Of a stretch of 64,000 nt of DNA, positions 27,083-36,415 are shown piece by piece. The translations under genes and the position numbers were made by a program. Source of the DNA: Paenibacillus mendelii (GTDB lineage Bacteria; Bacillota; Bacilli; Paenibacillales; Paenibacillaceae); contig NZ_JANHOF010000007.1 of the NCBI RefSeq assembly GCF_024498075.1, positions 221,321 to 285,320 on the forward strand, written 5' to 3'. The notes beneath the pieces were generated by a model. That model was not told the origin of the DNA. It searched no databases and saw only the letters and a program-made list of their open reading frames with translations. The stretch's first letter is position 1, and each line of letters begins with the position of its first letter.

Positions 27083-28238
27083 TGAAACGACGATACGGGA
27101 AGGAATTCAGCGTACACTGCACAATCGGTTTCCGCAATACCGTATCTTGCTGGCATCTAATCCGGAGGAAGCCGCGGGGCTGCTGCGCATTCACCATATC
27201 CACATCGTGTTGACGGATATTCTAATGCCAGGCATGACGGGTTTGGAGTTTATGAAAATATCCCGCCACCGCCATCCTCATGTTAAATGGGTGGTCATCT
27301 CCGCCTACTCGGAATTTGCTTACGCCCAGGAAGCGGTTCGTCTTGGTGCAAAGGATTATTTGCTCAAGCCGATCGGCAAAGAAGCGTTGACCGAGATGAT
27401 CGGAACGCTGGGTGAAGAGATTGCCCGGGAAATAGAGTTTACAGAGGAGGCAGAGCTGCTTAAGGTCGGACGTAAATACTTACGCGAGGCTGTTTTTCAG
27501 CGGTTCGCATCTGGCTTGGATACCGGTCGTATCGACTTGGAGCCATTCATGGAAAGTCATCCGTCCTTCTATCTCATCATGGTGAAGATGGAAAGTGACA
27601 AGGTCGTTCATCTGGAGCATTTCATTATTGAGAATGTGCTTAGTGAGCTGATAGAGAAGCATGGCATGGGGTTTGTGGCGATTCATGACCATAAGAGCAT
27701 GCTGGGTCTGATCACGGTTCCAAACAGGGGGATATTAGCCGTTCTGCTCGACGAGCTGAGATCGCATTTAATCCGTTATTTGAAAGTACCGTTCCAAATC
27801 ATGCATTCCGAGCTGATCGAGCAATTCGATGCCGTTCCAGAAGAGGTCCGGCGTATGAGTCAGGCCTCCTCCACACAGGTGTATGAACACTATGCCTCAG
27901 GCGGCGAACGCGCCGTAGAGGTGGCGCAGCAGTATATAAGGACGCATTATCAAGAGGATTTATCGCTGGAGAGAGTGGCATCGCTTGTTTATTTGAATCC
28001 GGCCTATTTCAGCCAGCTGTTCAAGCAGAAGACGGGCCATGGCTTCAAAGAATATGTGATCCAGCTGCGGCTGGATAAAGCCGAGAAGCTGCTGCATAAT
28101 CCGAAGCTGAAGCTGGCTGAGGTCGCCGAGCGGATCGGGTATCAGGATATTCGGCATTTTGCGACGGTATTCAGGAAGAAGTTCGGTGTGTCGCCGTCGG
28201 AATATCGGCAATCATGCGTGAAGACCCCCACGTCTTAA
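27060..28238 (+). CDS. YesN-type response regulator, locus B
   Basis: The 392-residue regulator has a receiver domain (IVDDE pocket, phosphoacceptor Asp in LTDILMP, Lys in LLKP), a linker of about 150 residues and a C-terminal AraC HTH pair from about residue 290 (VAQQYIRTHYQEDLSLERVA). It is the last gene of locus B. The terminator stem begins within its last six codons. Confidence 0.93.
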   Translation: MNILIVDDETTIREGIQRTLHNRFPQYRILLASNPEEAAGLLRIHHIHIVLTDILMPGMTGLEFMKISRHRHPHVKWVVISAYSEFAYAQEAVRLGAKDYLLKPIGKEALTEMIGTLGEEIAREIEFTEEAELLKVGRKYLREAVFQRFASGLDTGRIDLEPFMESHPSFYLIMVKMESDKVVHLEHFIIENVLSELIEKHGMGFVAIHDHKSMLGLITVPNRGILAVLLDELRSHLIRYLKVPFQIMHSELIEQFDAVPEEVRRMSQASSTQVYEHYASGGERAVEVAQQYIRTHYQEDLSLERVASLVYLNPAYFSQLFKQKTGHGFKEYVIQLRLDKAEKLLHNPKLKLAEVAERIGYQDIRHFATVFRKKFGVSPSEYRQSCVKTPTS

Positions 28239-28255
28239 TGAGACGGGGGGTCTTC
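28220..28255. terminator. Bidirectional terminator between convergent genes
   Basis: Arms 28220-28235 and 28241-28255 pair over about 15 bp with one bulge and a 5-nt loop. The 5' arm is part of the end of the regulator gene. The PhyH gene ends 19 bp beyond on the other strand. Confidence 0.75.
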
Positions 28256-28273
28256 GCGTTTATTTTAGCTGTA

Positions 28274-29224
28274 TTAGCATATTTTGTCCTGCTGCCAACG
28301 GATGGAGGCATCGAAGGGCTTGTAGTCGAACGATTCATTCTGCCAGTAGTACTGAAGGTCGGTTCTGCTCCAGCCCTTGTATAATTCTTCCCATACATAA
28401 GGTCCGTGTGGAAGCAGGGAATTGTTCTCGATCGGCGCGCTCAGCGGCTGGTAGCGATAATCGCAGGAGATGCGGAGTTGGTTCGGGACTTGGTTGGCCG
28501 TTGATTTGTGCACCGTGTGGCTGTGGAACGTAAGAATATCGCCAGCCTCGTAATCGCAGGTCTGCCACTCGTAATCCAGCCCGCACAGAATGCTCTCCAG
28601 TCCGCCTGCGCCAGGAGCGTTCGTAACGCCAAGCAGCCCTTCCTGCCGGCTTCCCTTCAACACGGCGAGCCCGCCAAGTGATTTGGGGATATCTCCGATC
28701 GGCATCCAGCACGTCCACGTATTCTCTTCGCCTTGAATATGCAGGAAATCCTGATGCGAAGGCGTCACCTTCTGATCGCGATGCGGAATCATGATCCGGC
28801 CGATGTTGCGTGGATGCACGAAGGGCGTCTCGCCGAACAGCATGCCGTACAACGACAGCATTTTCGGATCATGGGCGAGGGCGTGAAAGGATTCCAGCTG
28901 TTGCACTTCACGGTATATATGCATCGGGACCCCGACGCCGTTCCAGGCAATTTCGTCCTGCGAATAACGATGTGCCTGTTCCGGCAGCGTCATGCCTTCC
29001 ATCAAGGGACGTGTTGGATCGAGCAACCCATCGCGCTCCACGATCTCCAGAATGTCCTTGCGCAAGTTCAAGACGGAATCCCGGTCCAGAAATCCGCGCA
29101 AAAACAAATAGCCATCGGCCGCGGCTTGCGCCCGCAGCGCCTCGGGATCGGTGAGCAGAGGCGTAGCGTCTTGGAGCTCCGACGTAATCGGTTTCTTATC
29201 GTTATCAGTAGAAGGGTGGGACAT
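28274..29224 (-). CDS. Phytanoyl-CoA dioxygenase (PhyH) family protein
   Basis: The 316-residue protein belongs to the Fe(II)/2-oxoglutarate oxygenases. The iron ligands are visible as HQD (His157, Asp159) and a distal His among 234-239 (FHSHTVH); Arg251 would bind 2-oxoglutarate. The ATG at 29224 follows AGGAGG by 9 nt. The open frame extends another 70 codons upstream, but that part only translates the 62-bp tandem array. The substrate is unknown. It is divergent from an AraC regulator, which may control it. Confidence 0.9.
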   Translation of the reverse strand: MSHPSTDNDKKPITSELQDATPLLTDPEALRAQAAADGYLFLRGFLDRDSVLNLRKDILEIVERDGLLDPTRPLMEGMTLPEQAHRYSQDEIAWNGVGVPMHIYREVQQLESFHALAHDPKMLSLYGMLFGETPFVHPRNIGRIMIPHRDQKVTPSHQDFLHIQGEENTWTCWMPIGDIPKSLGGLAVLKGSRQEGLLGVTNAPGAGGLESILCGLDYEWQTCDYEAGDILTFHSHTVHKSTANQVPNQLRISCDYRYQPLSAPIENNSLLPHGPYVWEELYKGWSRTDLQYYWQNESFDYKPFDASIRWQQDKIC

Positions 29225-29240
29225 GGGATTTGACCTCCTA

Positions 29241-29489
29241 AAAGTTTTTGCGTGCTTCGCCGACGTCAGTCGAGCAAAAACTGGCATCGGAAGCATAGGC
29301 TTAAAGTTTTTGCGTGCTTCGCCGACGTCAGTCGAGCAAAACTGGCATCGGAAGCATAGGCTTAAAGTTTTTGCGTGCTTGCCCGGGCGCCAGTCGAGCA
29401 AAAACTGGCATCGGAAGCATAGGCTTAAAGTTTTTGCGTGCATCGCCCGACGTCAGTCGAGCAAAAACCGACATCGAAAGCAAGTACTT
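29241..29489. repeat. Tandem array of four 61-63 bp units
   Basis: Units start at 29241, 29303, 29364 and 29427. Each begins AAAGTTTTTGCGTGC and ends with a CATCGGAAGCATAGGCTT-like segment (diverged in unit 4). Within each unit AGTTTTTGC faces GCAAAAACT across about 22 nt, a possible cruciform or hairpin; unit 2 has lost one A and the centre of unit 3 is rearranged. The array fills the region between the divergent PhyH and AraC genes. Both flanking reading frames run into it without meaning. Confidence 0.92.
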
Positions 29490-29674
29490 ATGTTTCGTGG
29501 AGTGATACTGCGATGAATCAACATCGCAGCAAGCTGTATCCTCTTAAAATATCTTATAAGGACAGCATAGTACGACTGCGCGCGGACGTCTTTGGCTGCG
29601 GTAGGATTCATTTGTACTTTATCGGTCGATATGCTACATTGAGGGCGATTATGACCCTGATGGGAGGCATCTGT

Positions 29675-30550
29675 ATGATGATAAATAACGATATGACCGG
29701 GGAGGTATTGCAGCCTGCCGTCGGATATGCCAATCGGCTCATTTGCAGCGGAGGGGAATCGTTCGGCCCCCGTTTCATCCACGATCATCAATTTATCTAT
29801 GTAGAGCGGGGAACTGGCGCCGCCGTCATCGCCGGACAACGGTTCGAGGTCGGACCGGGGCAGCTCTATTATTACGGTCCCGGCGAGCCGCATTGGTTTC
29901 GAGCCGATGACAATGATCCATTTACGCTATTCGGCCTGCATTTTACCCCATATGCACGGACTGGCGAGGAAGAGGGCGGATTCGTGATCGAGCCCGCGCA
30001 CAACTTGACCGACCTTCATCATGTACCAGAAGGGGAGCCCCGCCTGCCGGGTATCGCGGTCTGCTGCGAGACCGAGGGCTGGCCGCGTGCGTTGTTTCAG
30101 GAAGCGGTCGCGGAATTTCGCAAGAGCGATCCGTTCAGCGCGCTTATTCTGCGCGGCATCCTGCTTCAACTGCTTGGCCGGACGGCCCGTACGCTGGCTG
30201 GCGGCGAACATACGGACGACCCGCGGCATCTGCATATTTCGTTCATTAAAGGCAAGCTCGATGAGCTCGCCAGAGAAGCATACGATCCGGGCTGGCTGGA
30301 AGCTTGGTCGCCCTATGGGCATGATTACGCCTCCCGGCTGTTCCGCCGCCTATACGGTGAATCTCCGCACAGCTACCACCTGGCGCGCAAGCTGGATGCG
30401 TCCAAGGCAATGCTTCAGGAATCCGACCGGTCGGTAACCGCCATTGCCGCTGTACTCCAGTTCAACAGCGTGCATTATTTCTCCCGGCTGTTCAAATCCA
30501 GGTTCGGCGAGAATCCAAGCGATTACCGCAATCGCTACCGGTGGCTGTAG
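29675..30550 (+). CDS. AraC-family regulator with cupin sensing domain
   Basis: The 291-residue protein has an N-terminal cupin-like AraC binding domain (FIHDHQFIYVERGTGAAVIAGQRFEVGPGQLYYYGPGEPHWF) and a C-terminal double HTH (ESPHSYHLARKLDASKAMLQESDRSVTAIAAVLQFNSVHYFSRLFKSRFG is its second half). The first HTH half (AYDPGWLEAWSPYGHDYASRLFRRLYG) is recognisable but diverged. ATG 29675 has GGGAGG 7 nt upstream; the frame is open back into the tandem array. Likely to act on the divergent PhyH gene or on locus C downstream. Confidence 0.88.
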   Translation: MMINNDMTGEVLQPAVGYANRLICSGGESFGPRFIHDHQFIYVERGTGAAVIAGQRFEVGPGQLYYYGPGEPHWFRADDNDPFTLFGLHFTPYARTGEEEGGFVIEPAHNLTDLHHVPEGEPRLPGIAVCCETEGWPRALFQEAVAEFRKSDPFSALILRGILLQLLGRTARTLAGGEHTDDPRHLHISFIKGKLDELAREAYDPGWLEAWSPYGHDYASRLFRRLYGESPHSYHLARKLDASKAMLQESDRSVTAIAAVLQFNSVHYFSRLFKSRFGENPSDYRNRYRWL

Positions 30551-30678
30551 AGCAGCGCGCTTCCATCCATTTGTTAGGATGATTTCCGAAGGTCTTCTTC
30601 GGCGAATACAGTTCCACCGTGTACATTTTCAATCGCACAATGAACATTCCCTGGAAACAGCCGTGATAGAATGAGCCA

Positions 30679-30694
30679 TAGTAAGCGCTATCAT
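30679..30694. promoter_or_regulatory. cre-like site before locus C
   Basis: TAGTAAGCGCTATCAT matches the CcpA cre consensus with one mismatch (A for T at position 2). It lies between a TAGAAT -10-like box (30667-30672) and the ribosome site of the first permease, a position from which CcpA could block elongation. It shares GTAAGNGCTATCAT with the cre-like site of locus B. Confidence 0.6.
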
Positions 30695-30711
30695 ATGAGG
30701 GAGGAACAAGC

Positions 30712-31719
30712 ATGTCCGAAGCAAAAAGGCCATCGGCTGGCAAGACGGCAGTAGTAACCGCAGCCGTTACGGGAAGTGCGGTGACGGCAGAATCGCCTGG
30801 CGGTGTCCTAAAAAAGTCTTTATGGAAGCGCATCCAACAGCACCGTACGCTCTATTTGCTGTTTATTCCTGTATTGGCGTACTTCCTGGTGTTCAAATAT
30901 TGGCCGATCCTGCTGGCGTGGGTCGTAGCCTTCAAGGAGCTGCAGCTGGGATCAGGGGTATTCGAGAGCCCATGGGTTGGCTTGCAAAACTTTAAAGACA
31001 TCTTCCTGTCGCCGGACATTCCGACAGTCATTCGCAACACGATCGAAATTAGCGTGCTGCGGCTCGTATGCGGCTTCCTGCCGCCGATTATTCTGGCGAT
31101 CATGTTCCACGATATGGCGACCAGACGGCTCAAGAGATGGCTGCAGACACTCGTCTATATCCCGCATTTCTTCTCCTGGGTCATCGTGTTCGGCGTTGTG
31201 TTCGGCTTTTTCTCGGTTGGCTCCGGTTTTGTCAATAATATGCTGGCTTCGTTTGGATTTGACCGGCATGAGTTCCTGCTTGATTCCTCGTGGTTCCGTC
31301 CGATTCTGATCGGTTCGGCGCTGTGGAAGGAAATCGGCTGGAGTACAATCATCTATCTGGCCGCATTGTCCACTGTCGATTCGCAGCTGTATGAGGCAGC
31401 CGTAATCGACGGCGCCGGTCCGCTCAAGCGCATGCGGCATATTACGTTACCAAGCATTATGCCGGTCGTCACCTTCGTGCTGTGTATCAATCTGGGCTTC
31501 CTGTTGAACGCAGGCGGCGAGCAAATTCTGTTGTTCTATAACGATGCCGTACTCGACAAGGCGGATGTCATCGATACATGGGTGTACCGGGAAGGCTTAG
31601 CCAGGCTTCAGTTCAGTTTGGCGACGGCAGTCGGGCTGTTTCAATCGGTGATCGGGCTTGCGCTTGTCGTGATCTGCAACTATTTCGCCAAGAAGATATC
31701 AGGTCGCGGCATATGGTAA
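30712..31719 (+). CDS. Sugar ABC importer permease (LplB-like), locus C
   Basis: This 335-residue permease has a polar N-terminal extension of about 35 residues, then six membrane segments. LLFIPVLAYFLVFKYWPI and the EAA loop (YEAAVIDGAGPLKRMRHITLPSI) identify an LplB-type channel subunit. It is the first gene of locus C; here the binding protein comes last rather than first. GGGAGGA precedes the ATG. Confidence 0.93.
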   Translation: MSEAKRPSAGKTAVVTAAVTGSAVTAESPGGVLKKSLWKRIQQHRTLYLLFIPVLAYFLVFKYWPILLAWVVAFKELQLGSGVFESPWVGLQNFKDIFLSPDIPTVIRNTIEISVLRLVCGFLPPIILAIMFHDMATRRLKRWLQTLVYIPHFFSWVIVFGVVFGFFSVGSGFVNNMLASFGFDRHEFLLDSSWFRPILIGSALWKEIGWSTIIYLAALSTVDSQLYEAAVIDGAGPLKRMRHITLPSIMPVVTFVLCINLGFLLNAGGEQILLFYNDAVLDKADVIDTWVYREGLARLQFSLATAVGLFQSVIGLALVVICNYFAKKISGRGIW

Positions 31720-31792
31720 GAGATTTTGCTATTGAAGCGAGTATTGGCTCGGCTAACGTCGGACGAAGCACAGAAAACCTTTAGGAGGAGCT

Positions 31793-32665
31793 ATGTATAA
31801 ATCCAGGTCGGAGAGAACCTATCAAATCGTCATTCACGTCCTCGTCATCCTGATTGTCATTTCGGCGGTTTTCCCGCTGCTCTATGTGCTCGGTATGTCT
31901 CTGACGGGTCAGGTGGAGATGATGAAACGCAACTATTTCGTCATCATTCCACATGAACCGACCTTCGCAGCCTACGAACGCATTCTTGTGTCGCCGCTTA
32001 TATGGAAATCGTTCGGCATCTCAGTCTTCCGCAGCGCCATCGGCACCGGCCTCATGCTGCTGCTGACCGTCGTCGGCGCCTACGTGCTGTCGGTGCGTAC
32101 CTTGCCGGGCCGGAATATCATGCTGTTTCTCGTCGTCGCGACGATTCTGTTCAATGCGGGCCTAATCCCAACGTATCTGGTCGTAAAGCAGCTTGGCCTC
32201 ATCAACTCCGTCTGGTCGCTCGTTCTGCTCTATCTCGTGGATAGCTTCGGCTTACTCGTCATCAAAATTTTCATCGAGAATCTGCCGGACGGACTGATCG
32301 AAGCCGGCAAGATCGACGGCGCATCCGAGATGCAGATGCTGGTGCGCATCGTCGTGCCGCTAGCTGCTCCGGCGCTGGCTGCCATTGGCTTGTTCAGCAT
32401 GGTGTTTCATTGGAACAGCTGGTTCGATGCGATGGTGTACTTGAATGATGCGAATCTGTTCCCGATGCAGCTCATTCTGAAAAATATGCTAACCGCCGCT
32501 TCGAGCGATGCTATGCAAGCGCTGGTTATCAACGGCAGCGCCATCACGCCGGAATCGATGAAAATGGCGACGGTTATTGTCGGAACGCTGCCGATTCTGA
32601 TGGTGTATCCGTTCCTGCAGAAGTATTTTGTCAAAGGGGTTTACATGGGTGCGGTCAAAGGCTGA
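31793..32665 (+). CDS. Sugar ABC importer permease (LplC-like), locus C
   Basis: A 290-residue permease starts 6 nt after AGGAGG. It has six membrane segments, an AGLIPTYLVV segment and an EAA loop (EAGKIDGASEMQMLVRIVVPL). It is the partner of the preceding permease, with the C-terminal KGVYMGAVKG tail of the family. Confidence 0.93.
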   Translation: MYKSRSERTYQIVIHVLVILIVISAVFPLLYVLGMSLTGQVEMMKRNYFVIIPHEPTFAAYERILVSPLIWKSFGISVFRSAIGTGLMLLLTVVGAYVLSVRTLPGRNIMLFLVVATILFNAGLIPTYLVVKQLGLINSVWSLVLLYLVDSFGLLVIKIFIENLPDGLIEAGKIDGASEMQMLVRIVVPLAAPALAAIGLFSMVFHWNSWFDAMVYLNDANLFPMQLILKNMLTAASSDAMQALVINGSAITPESMKMATVIVGTLPILMVYPFLQKYFVKGVYMGAVKG

Positions 32666-32777
32666 TCGCACCGGCAAGCAAAAGGCAAGGTGCATGGAGT
32701 TGCTAACGAAGCACCGCGGGCTTCTTGGCATAGATGAATGCAAGACCACCAAATGAACAAGAAGAGGGGATACAAGC

Positions 32778-34502
32778 ATGTTCAGAAGAACGACCGTCAT
32801 CGCGATTTCGTTGATGCTCGTCTTATCGCTGGTACTCGCTGCATGCAGCGACGGAAGCAAGGACTCGAACTCCGGCAACAACGGGAAAGGCAATCAGGCC
32901 GAAACGGGAGGCGACAAGCCGGATCAAGCTTCTGGCGGCGCTGCCGACGAAGCGGCTGGGGTCGTCAAGCCCGAGGATCTCGTATTTCCCGAGAAATTCC
33001 CCGACGTGCCGAAAGCCGTCGATTACGACAAGAGCTATGCCTATGACGACATGAGCAAAAATTACACAATCGACATCATGATCGGCGGCTTCATTAATCA
33101 GCCTGCCACCCAAGACATGATCAAGGAATTTTACGAGAAAACATTCAACGTGACGCTGAAATTCACCAATCTGTCCGCCGAGGACCTGGTTAACAAGACG
33201 AATGTCCGCTTTGCGTCAGGCGATGCGCCGGATGTCGTCCTGCTGGGAGACAAAGCGATTGCGCAAGCGCTGTTCAAGCAAGGACAGCTGCTGGAAGCGA
33301 CGGAGATTCTGCCCTATATGACGCAGATGATGACGTACGTCACGCAGGAGTATAAGAACTGGTCGACCGATAACGGCAATATGGTAGGCATTCCGCGTCT
33401 GCCGGTATTCCCGGACGTATGGGGCAACTTCATCCGTCAGGATTGGCTGAAGAAGCTGGGCATGGAGATGCCGAAAACAGCGGATGAGGTATTCGCATAT
33501 GCCAAAGCGGTTACCGAGCAGGATCCGGACGGCAATGGCAAGCCGGATACGTATTTCATGGGCGCGGCCGGCGGCGGTCAAGGCTTCGGCATGATGGCCG
33601 GTCTGATGGATATGTTCGGCCACAGAAGCTGGAACGTCAAGGACGATAAGATTAACCATCCGATGCTGGATGGCACGATGAAGAGCTACCTGGAATTCAT
33701 GAAAAAGCTGAACGACAACAAGCTGCTCGCGCCGGACTGGTACACGATTCAATGGGAGCAGTTCAAAGCGTACACGCTGCAAAACAAAATCGGGATGGTC
33801 AATTACCCGGGCTGGAACCTGCTGCAGGAGCAATATTCCGCTTCGCAGAACGATGTCAAGACGATCGAGAATTGGGCGCCTGTACCGCCGCTCTCCGCCG
33901 TAGCGGGTCAAGAAGGGCTCATGCCTCCGGGCGGATCGCCGGGCGGAATTTACGTCATCTCCAAAAAAGCCGGCGAGGATCAAGGCAAGCTGAAGCGGAT
34001 CGCCCACTTCCTTGACGCGGTGCAGTATCCGAATAAATATTATTGGGTTGGCAACCAAGGCGGCGGTCCTGAAATTTGGCCGGACTACACGAAAGTTGTC
34101 ACGAATGAAGACGGCACGTACTACTACGAATCCGACATGGCCAAACTGCAAAACGAAATGAAGCCCGAGCTGAAGGGCATGATGGACTGGCAATCCCTCG
34201 GCTACACGCTGATCTGGGAGCGCCACCGTTATTCGCCGGACGTGCCGTACAACGAACCGGGTGACAAATACCAAGATATCGTGCGCGCTTATCCGCGCCA
34301 GAAGAACTATGACATGCTTCTTAATCTCGACGGTCCGACAATCAACCGGTTGAAGGATTTCACCGAGAAGAACGAAATTGCTTTCGTACTGGGCAAGCGA
34401 AGCTTCGACGAGTGGGATAAATATGTGGACGAATGGAAGAAAGCCGGCGGCGAGAAGCTGATCAAGCAAGCTGCCGAGCAGTTGGAGGCAGCAGCCCCTT
34501 AA
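32778..34502 (+). CDS. Sugar ABC importer solute-binding lipoprotein, locus C
   Basis: The 574-residue protein has a lipoprotein signal ending in LAAC (Cys23), a low-complexity Gly/Asn/Asp linker of about 50 residues and a large LplA-like binding domain (TEQDPDGNGKPDTYFMG motif). It is longer than most family-1 binding proteins, as is usual for the LplA group. It is followed after 125 bp by the YesM/YesN pair of locus C. Confidence 0.93.
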   Translation: MFRRTTVIAISLMLVLSLVLAACSDGSKDSNSGNNGKGNQAETGGDKPDQASGGAADEAAGVVKPEDLVFPEKFPDVPKAVDYDKSYAYDDMSKNYTIDIMIGGFINQPATQDMIKEFYEKTFNVTLKFTNLSAEDLVNKTNVRFASGDAPDVVLLGDKAIAQALFKQGQLLEATEILPYMTQMMTYVTQEYKNWSTDNGNMVGIPRLPVFPDVWGNFIRQDWLKKLGMEMPKTADEVFAYAKAVTEQDPDGNGKPDTYFMGAAGGGQGFGMMAGLMDMFGHRSWNVKDDKINHPMLDGTMKSYLEFMKKLNDNKLLAPDWYTIQWEQFKAYTLQNKIGMVNYPGWNLLQEQYSASQNDVKTIENWAPVPPLSAVAGQEGLMPPGGSPGGIYVISKKAGEDQGKLKRIAHFLDAVQYPNKYYWVGNQGGGPEIWPDYTKVVTNEDGTYYYESDMAKLQNEMKPELKGMMDWQSLGYTLIWERHRYSPDVPYNEPGDKYQDIVRAYPRQKNYDMLLNLDGPTINRLKDFTEKNEIAFVLGKRSFDEWDKYVDEWKKAGGEKLIKQAAEQLEAAAP

Positions 34503-34627
34503 CCGTAAGCTCCGGGCTGCGCGTATTGTATGCCAGGTATATAGCCTGCCGCTTGACCAATGGACGGCTGGCTATATACTTGATACTACATACAAGCGCA
34601 ACAACGGAGATTGAAGGGGGCTATACA

Positions 34628-36415
34628 ATGCGGGGCGGACGGTTCGGAGCGCGGACGAAGCTGCTGATTTGGCTCATTATGCCGAGCCTGATCCTGGAGG
34701 CGGCGGTCATTCTATTGGCGCAATCGGGCACGACGTCTTTTTTGCGTCAGACGCAGGATAGCGCATTGAACGGGATGGTCGTGCAGTCGGTCCGCATGAT
34801 GGAGAATCAGATGAACGATCTGGTGCTGAATGTGCTCGGCATCGAATCGGAGATTTTATACGGGCAGCAAGGGCCTGCCGATTGGATACGCATGATGGAG
34901 GCGGCTGCGCTGACGCGTCCTGAGCTCGTGCGGGGCGTCGTTTATATCCGGAACGACGGACTTGTTGCCGGGTATCCGGAATACTACTGGGATAGCTTTG
35001 GAGATAAAGAGATTGCCATCATCAAGAACCAGTCTTACAGCTCCAATACCGGCGTGGTCTGGTCGGAGCCGTTCAACTCGACGATGGGATCCACGGGGCT
35101 GACTAGTCTGGTCAGCATCGTCACCAAGCAGGTGGTCGACGAGGAAGGAAAGCAAGAGGGCGTATTGGCCTTCGTAACCGATGTGACCAACATCGTGCAG
35201 CGGAGCGCCGCGTTCGCAGGCAGCTATGATACACGGACGCTGCTGTACGACCGTAACGACAGGCTTATTTATTCCATTACCATTGTTGCCCGCAACAGCT
35301 ATGAGACGCTGGAGTATGCGGAGCGCAATACAGAAACGCTTTCGCAAGCCAAGACTTATTTCGAGCGGACCGGACAATATTACGTCATCTCCGACATGAA
35401 TCATGCGCCGTTCTGGAAGGCTGTCGTCGTCGGCGACGTCAAGACGCTAGAAAACAAATACCGGCCGGTTGTGAAGTTCGCGATCATGATTTTACTGCTT
35501 GGCTCAGCCGGCCTTACTTTCATATATATCGGCGTTTCCTGGTGGTTTACTAGGCCAATCGAATCGCTCACCCGGGGTATTCGACACATCGCCCGGGGTC
35601 ATCTCGACCATCAGTTCGAGGTGACGCGGCAGGATGAATTCGGGGAGATGGCGCGCGAATTTAATCGGATGATGCGGACCATTCAGGAACTGATCGAGAC
35701 GCTCAAGCAGACGGAGGAGCAGAAGCGGCAGGCAGACTTTCAAATGCTGCTGTCGCAAATTAATCCCCACTTTCTGTACAACACGCTCAACACCATTGAT
35801 ATCATGGTCGATATTAGCAGCAAAAGCGACGTCCATCGCGTGATGGCTGTCCTAATCAGGCTGTTGAAGTACGGGCTGGACCGGACGACCGTGCTCCGGC
35901 CGCTCAGCGAAGAGATGACTTATGTCAAAGATTATTTATATATATTGTCAGTCCGTTATGATAACCGGTTCGAATTCACGGTCGAGGACCCCCCTGAGTC
36001 GCTAGCCTCTATGCCGGTACTCAAGCTGGTGCTGCAGCCGATTGTAGAGAATGCCGTGTTCCATGGACTTCGCCCGTTGACGGACCGGAGAGGGAAGCTG
36101 ACTGTTAGAGCATATGTATATGGGAACGAGCTAATTATCGTCGTCGATGACAATGGCGTCGGCATGACGAAGGAGAAGATCGCCGGGCTGATGAAGGGCG
36201 GTCTATCCACGGAGGAGACAGCCTCTGCAAGCGGAGGCTTCCATATTGGAGTGCGCAACGTTCACGAAAGGATTCAGCTGTACTATGGTACGGGATACGG
36301 TCTGTCGATCGTCAGCGATCCTCTGGCCGGGACGACCGTGACCGTGCGCCTTAGAATCATCGAAACGGGGGATGCAGCGGATGGAGGAGCAAACCGTCAA
36401 ATTACTGCTGGTTGA
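34628..36415 (+). CDS. YesM-type sensor histidine kinase, locus C
   Basis: The 595-residue kinase starts at ATG 34628 with AAGGGGG upstream; the frame is open from 34433 only because it overlaps the previous gene's end in another frame. Membrane segments near residues 13-33 and 280-300 enclose the sensor domain; HAMP, His_kinase (INPHFLYNTLNTIDIM) and HATPase (ENAVFHG, DNGVGM) domains follow. The regulator gene overlaps its 3' end. Confidence 0.92.
   Translation: MRGGRFGARTKLLIWLIMPSLILEAAVILLAQSGTTSFLRQTQDSALNGMVVQSVRMMENQMNDLVLNVLGIESEILYGQQGPADWIRMMEAAALTRPELVRGVVYIRNDGLVAGYPEYYWDSFGDKEIAIIKNQSYSSNTGVVWSEPFNSTMGSTGLTSLVSIVTKQVVDEEGKQEGVLAFVTDVTNIVQRSAAFAGSYDTRTLLYDRNDRLIYSITIVARNSYETLEYAERNTETLSQAKTYFERTGQYYVISDMNHAPFWKAVVVGDVKTLENKYRPVVKFAIMILLLGSAGLTFIYIGVSWWFTRPIESLTRGIRHIARGHLDHQFEVTRQDEFGEMAREFNRMMRTIQELIETLKQTEEQKRQADFQMLLSQINPHFLYNTLNTIDIMVDISSKSDVHRVMAVLIRLLKYGLDRTTVLRPLSEEMTYVKDYLYILSVRYDNRFEFTVEDPPESLASMPVLKLVLQPIVENAVFHGLRPLTDRRGKLTVRAYVYGNELIIVVDDNGVGMTKEKIAGLMKGGLSTEETASASGGFHIGVRNVHERIQLYYGTGYGLSIVSDPLAGTTVTVRLRIIETGDAADGGANRQITAG

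Noticed and set aside
29225..29443. N-terminal extension of the PhyH protein and plus-strand frames across the 62-bp array
   Set aside because: These translate the tandem repeat. A good ribosome site places the real PhyH start at 29224, and the AraC start at 29675.
29241..29489. CRISPR array
   Set aside because: Whole units repeat head to tail without unique spacers, and no cas genes are present. The same holds for the 114-bp array at 63402.
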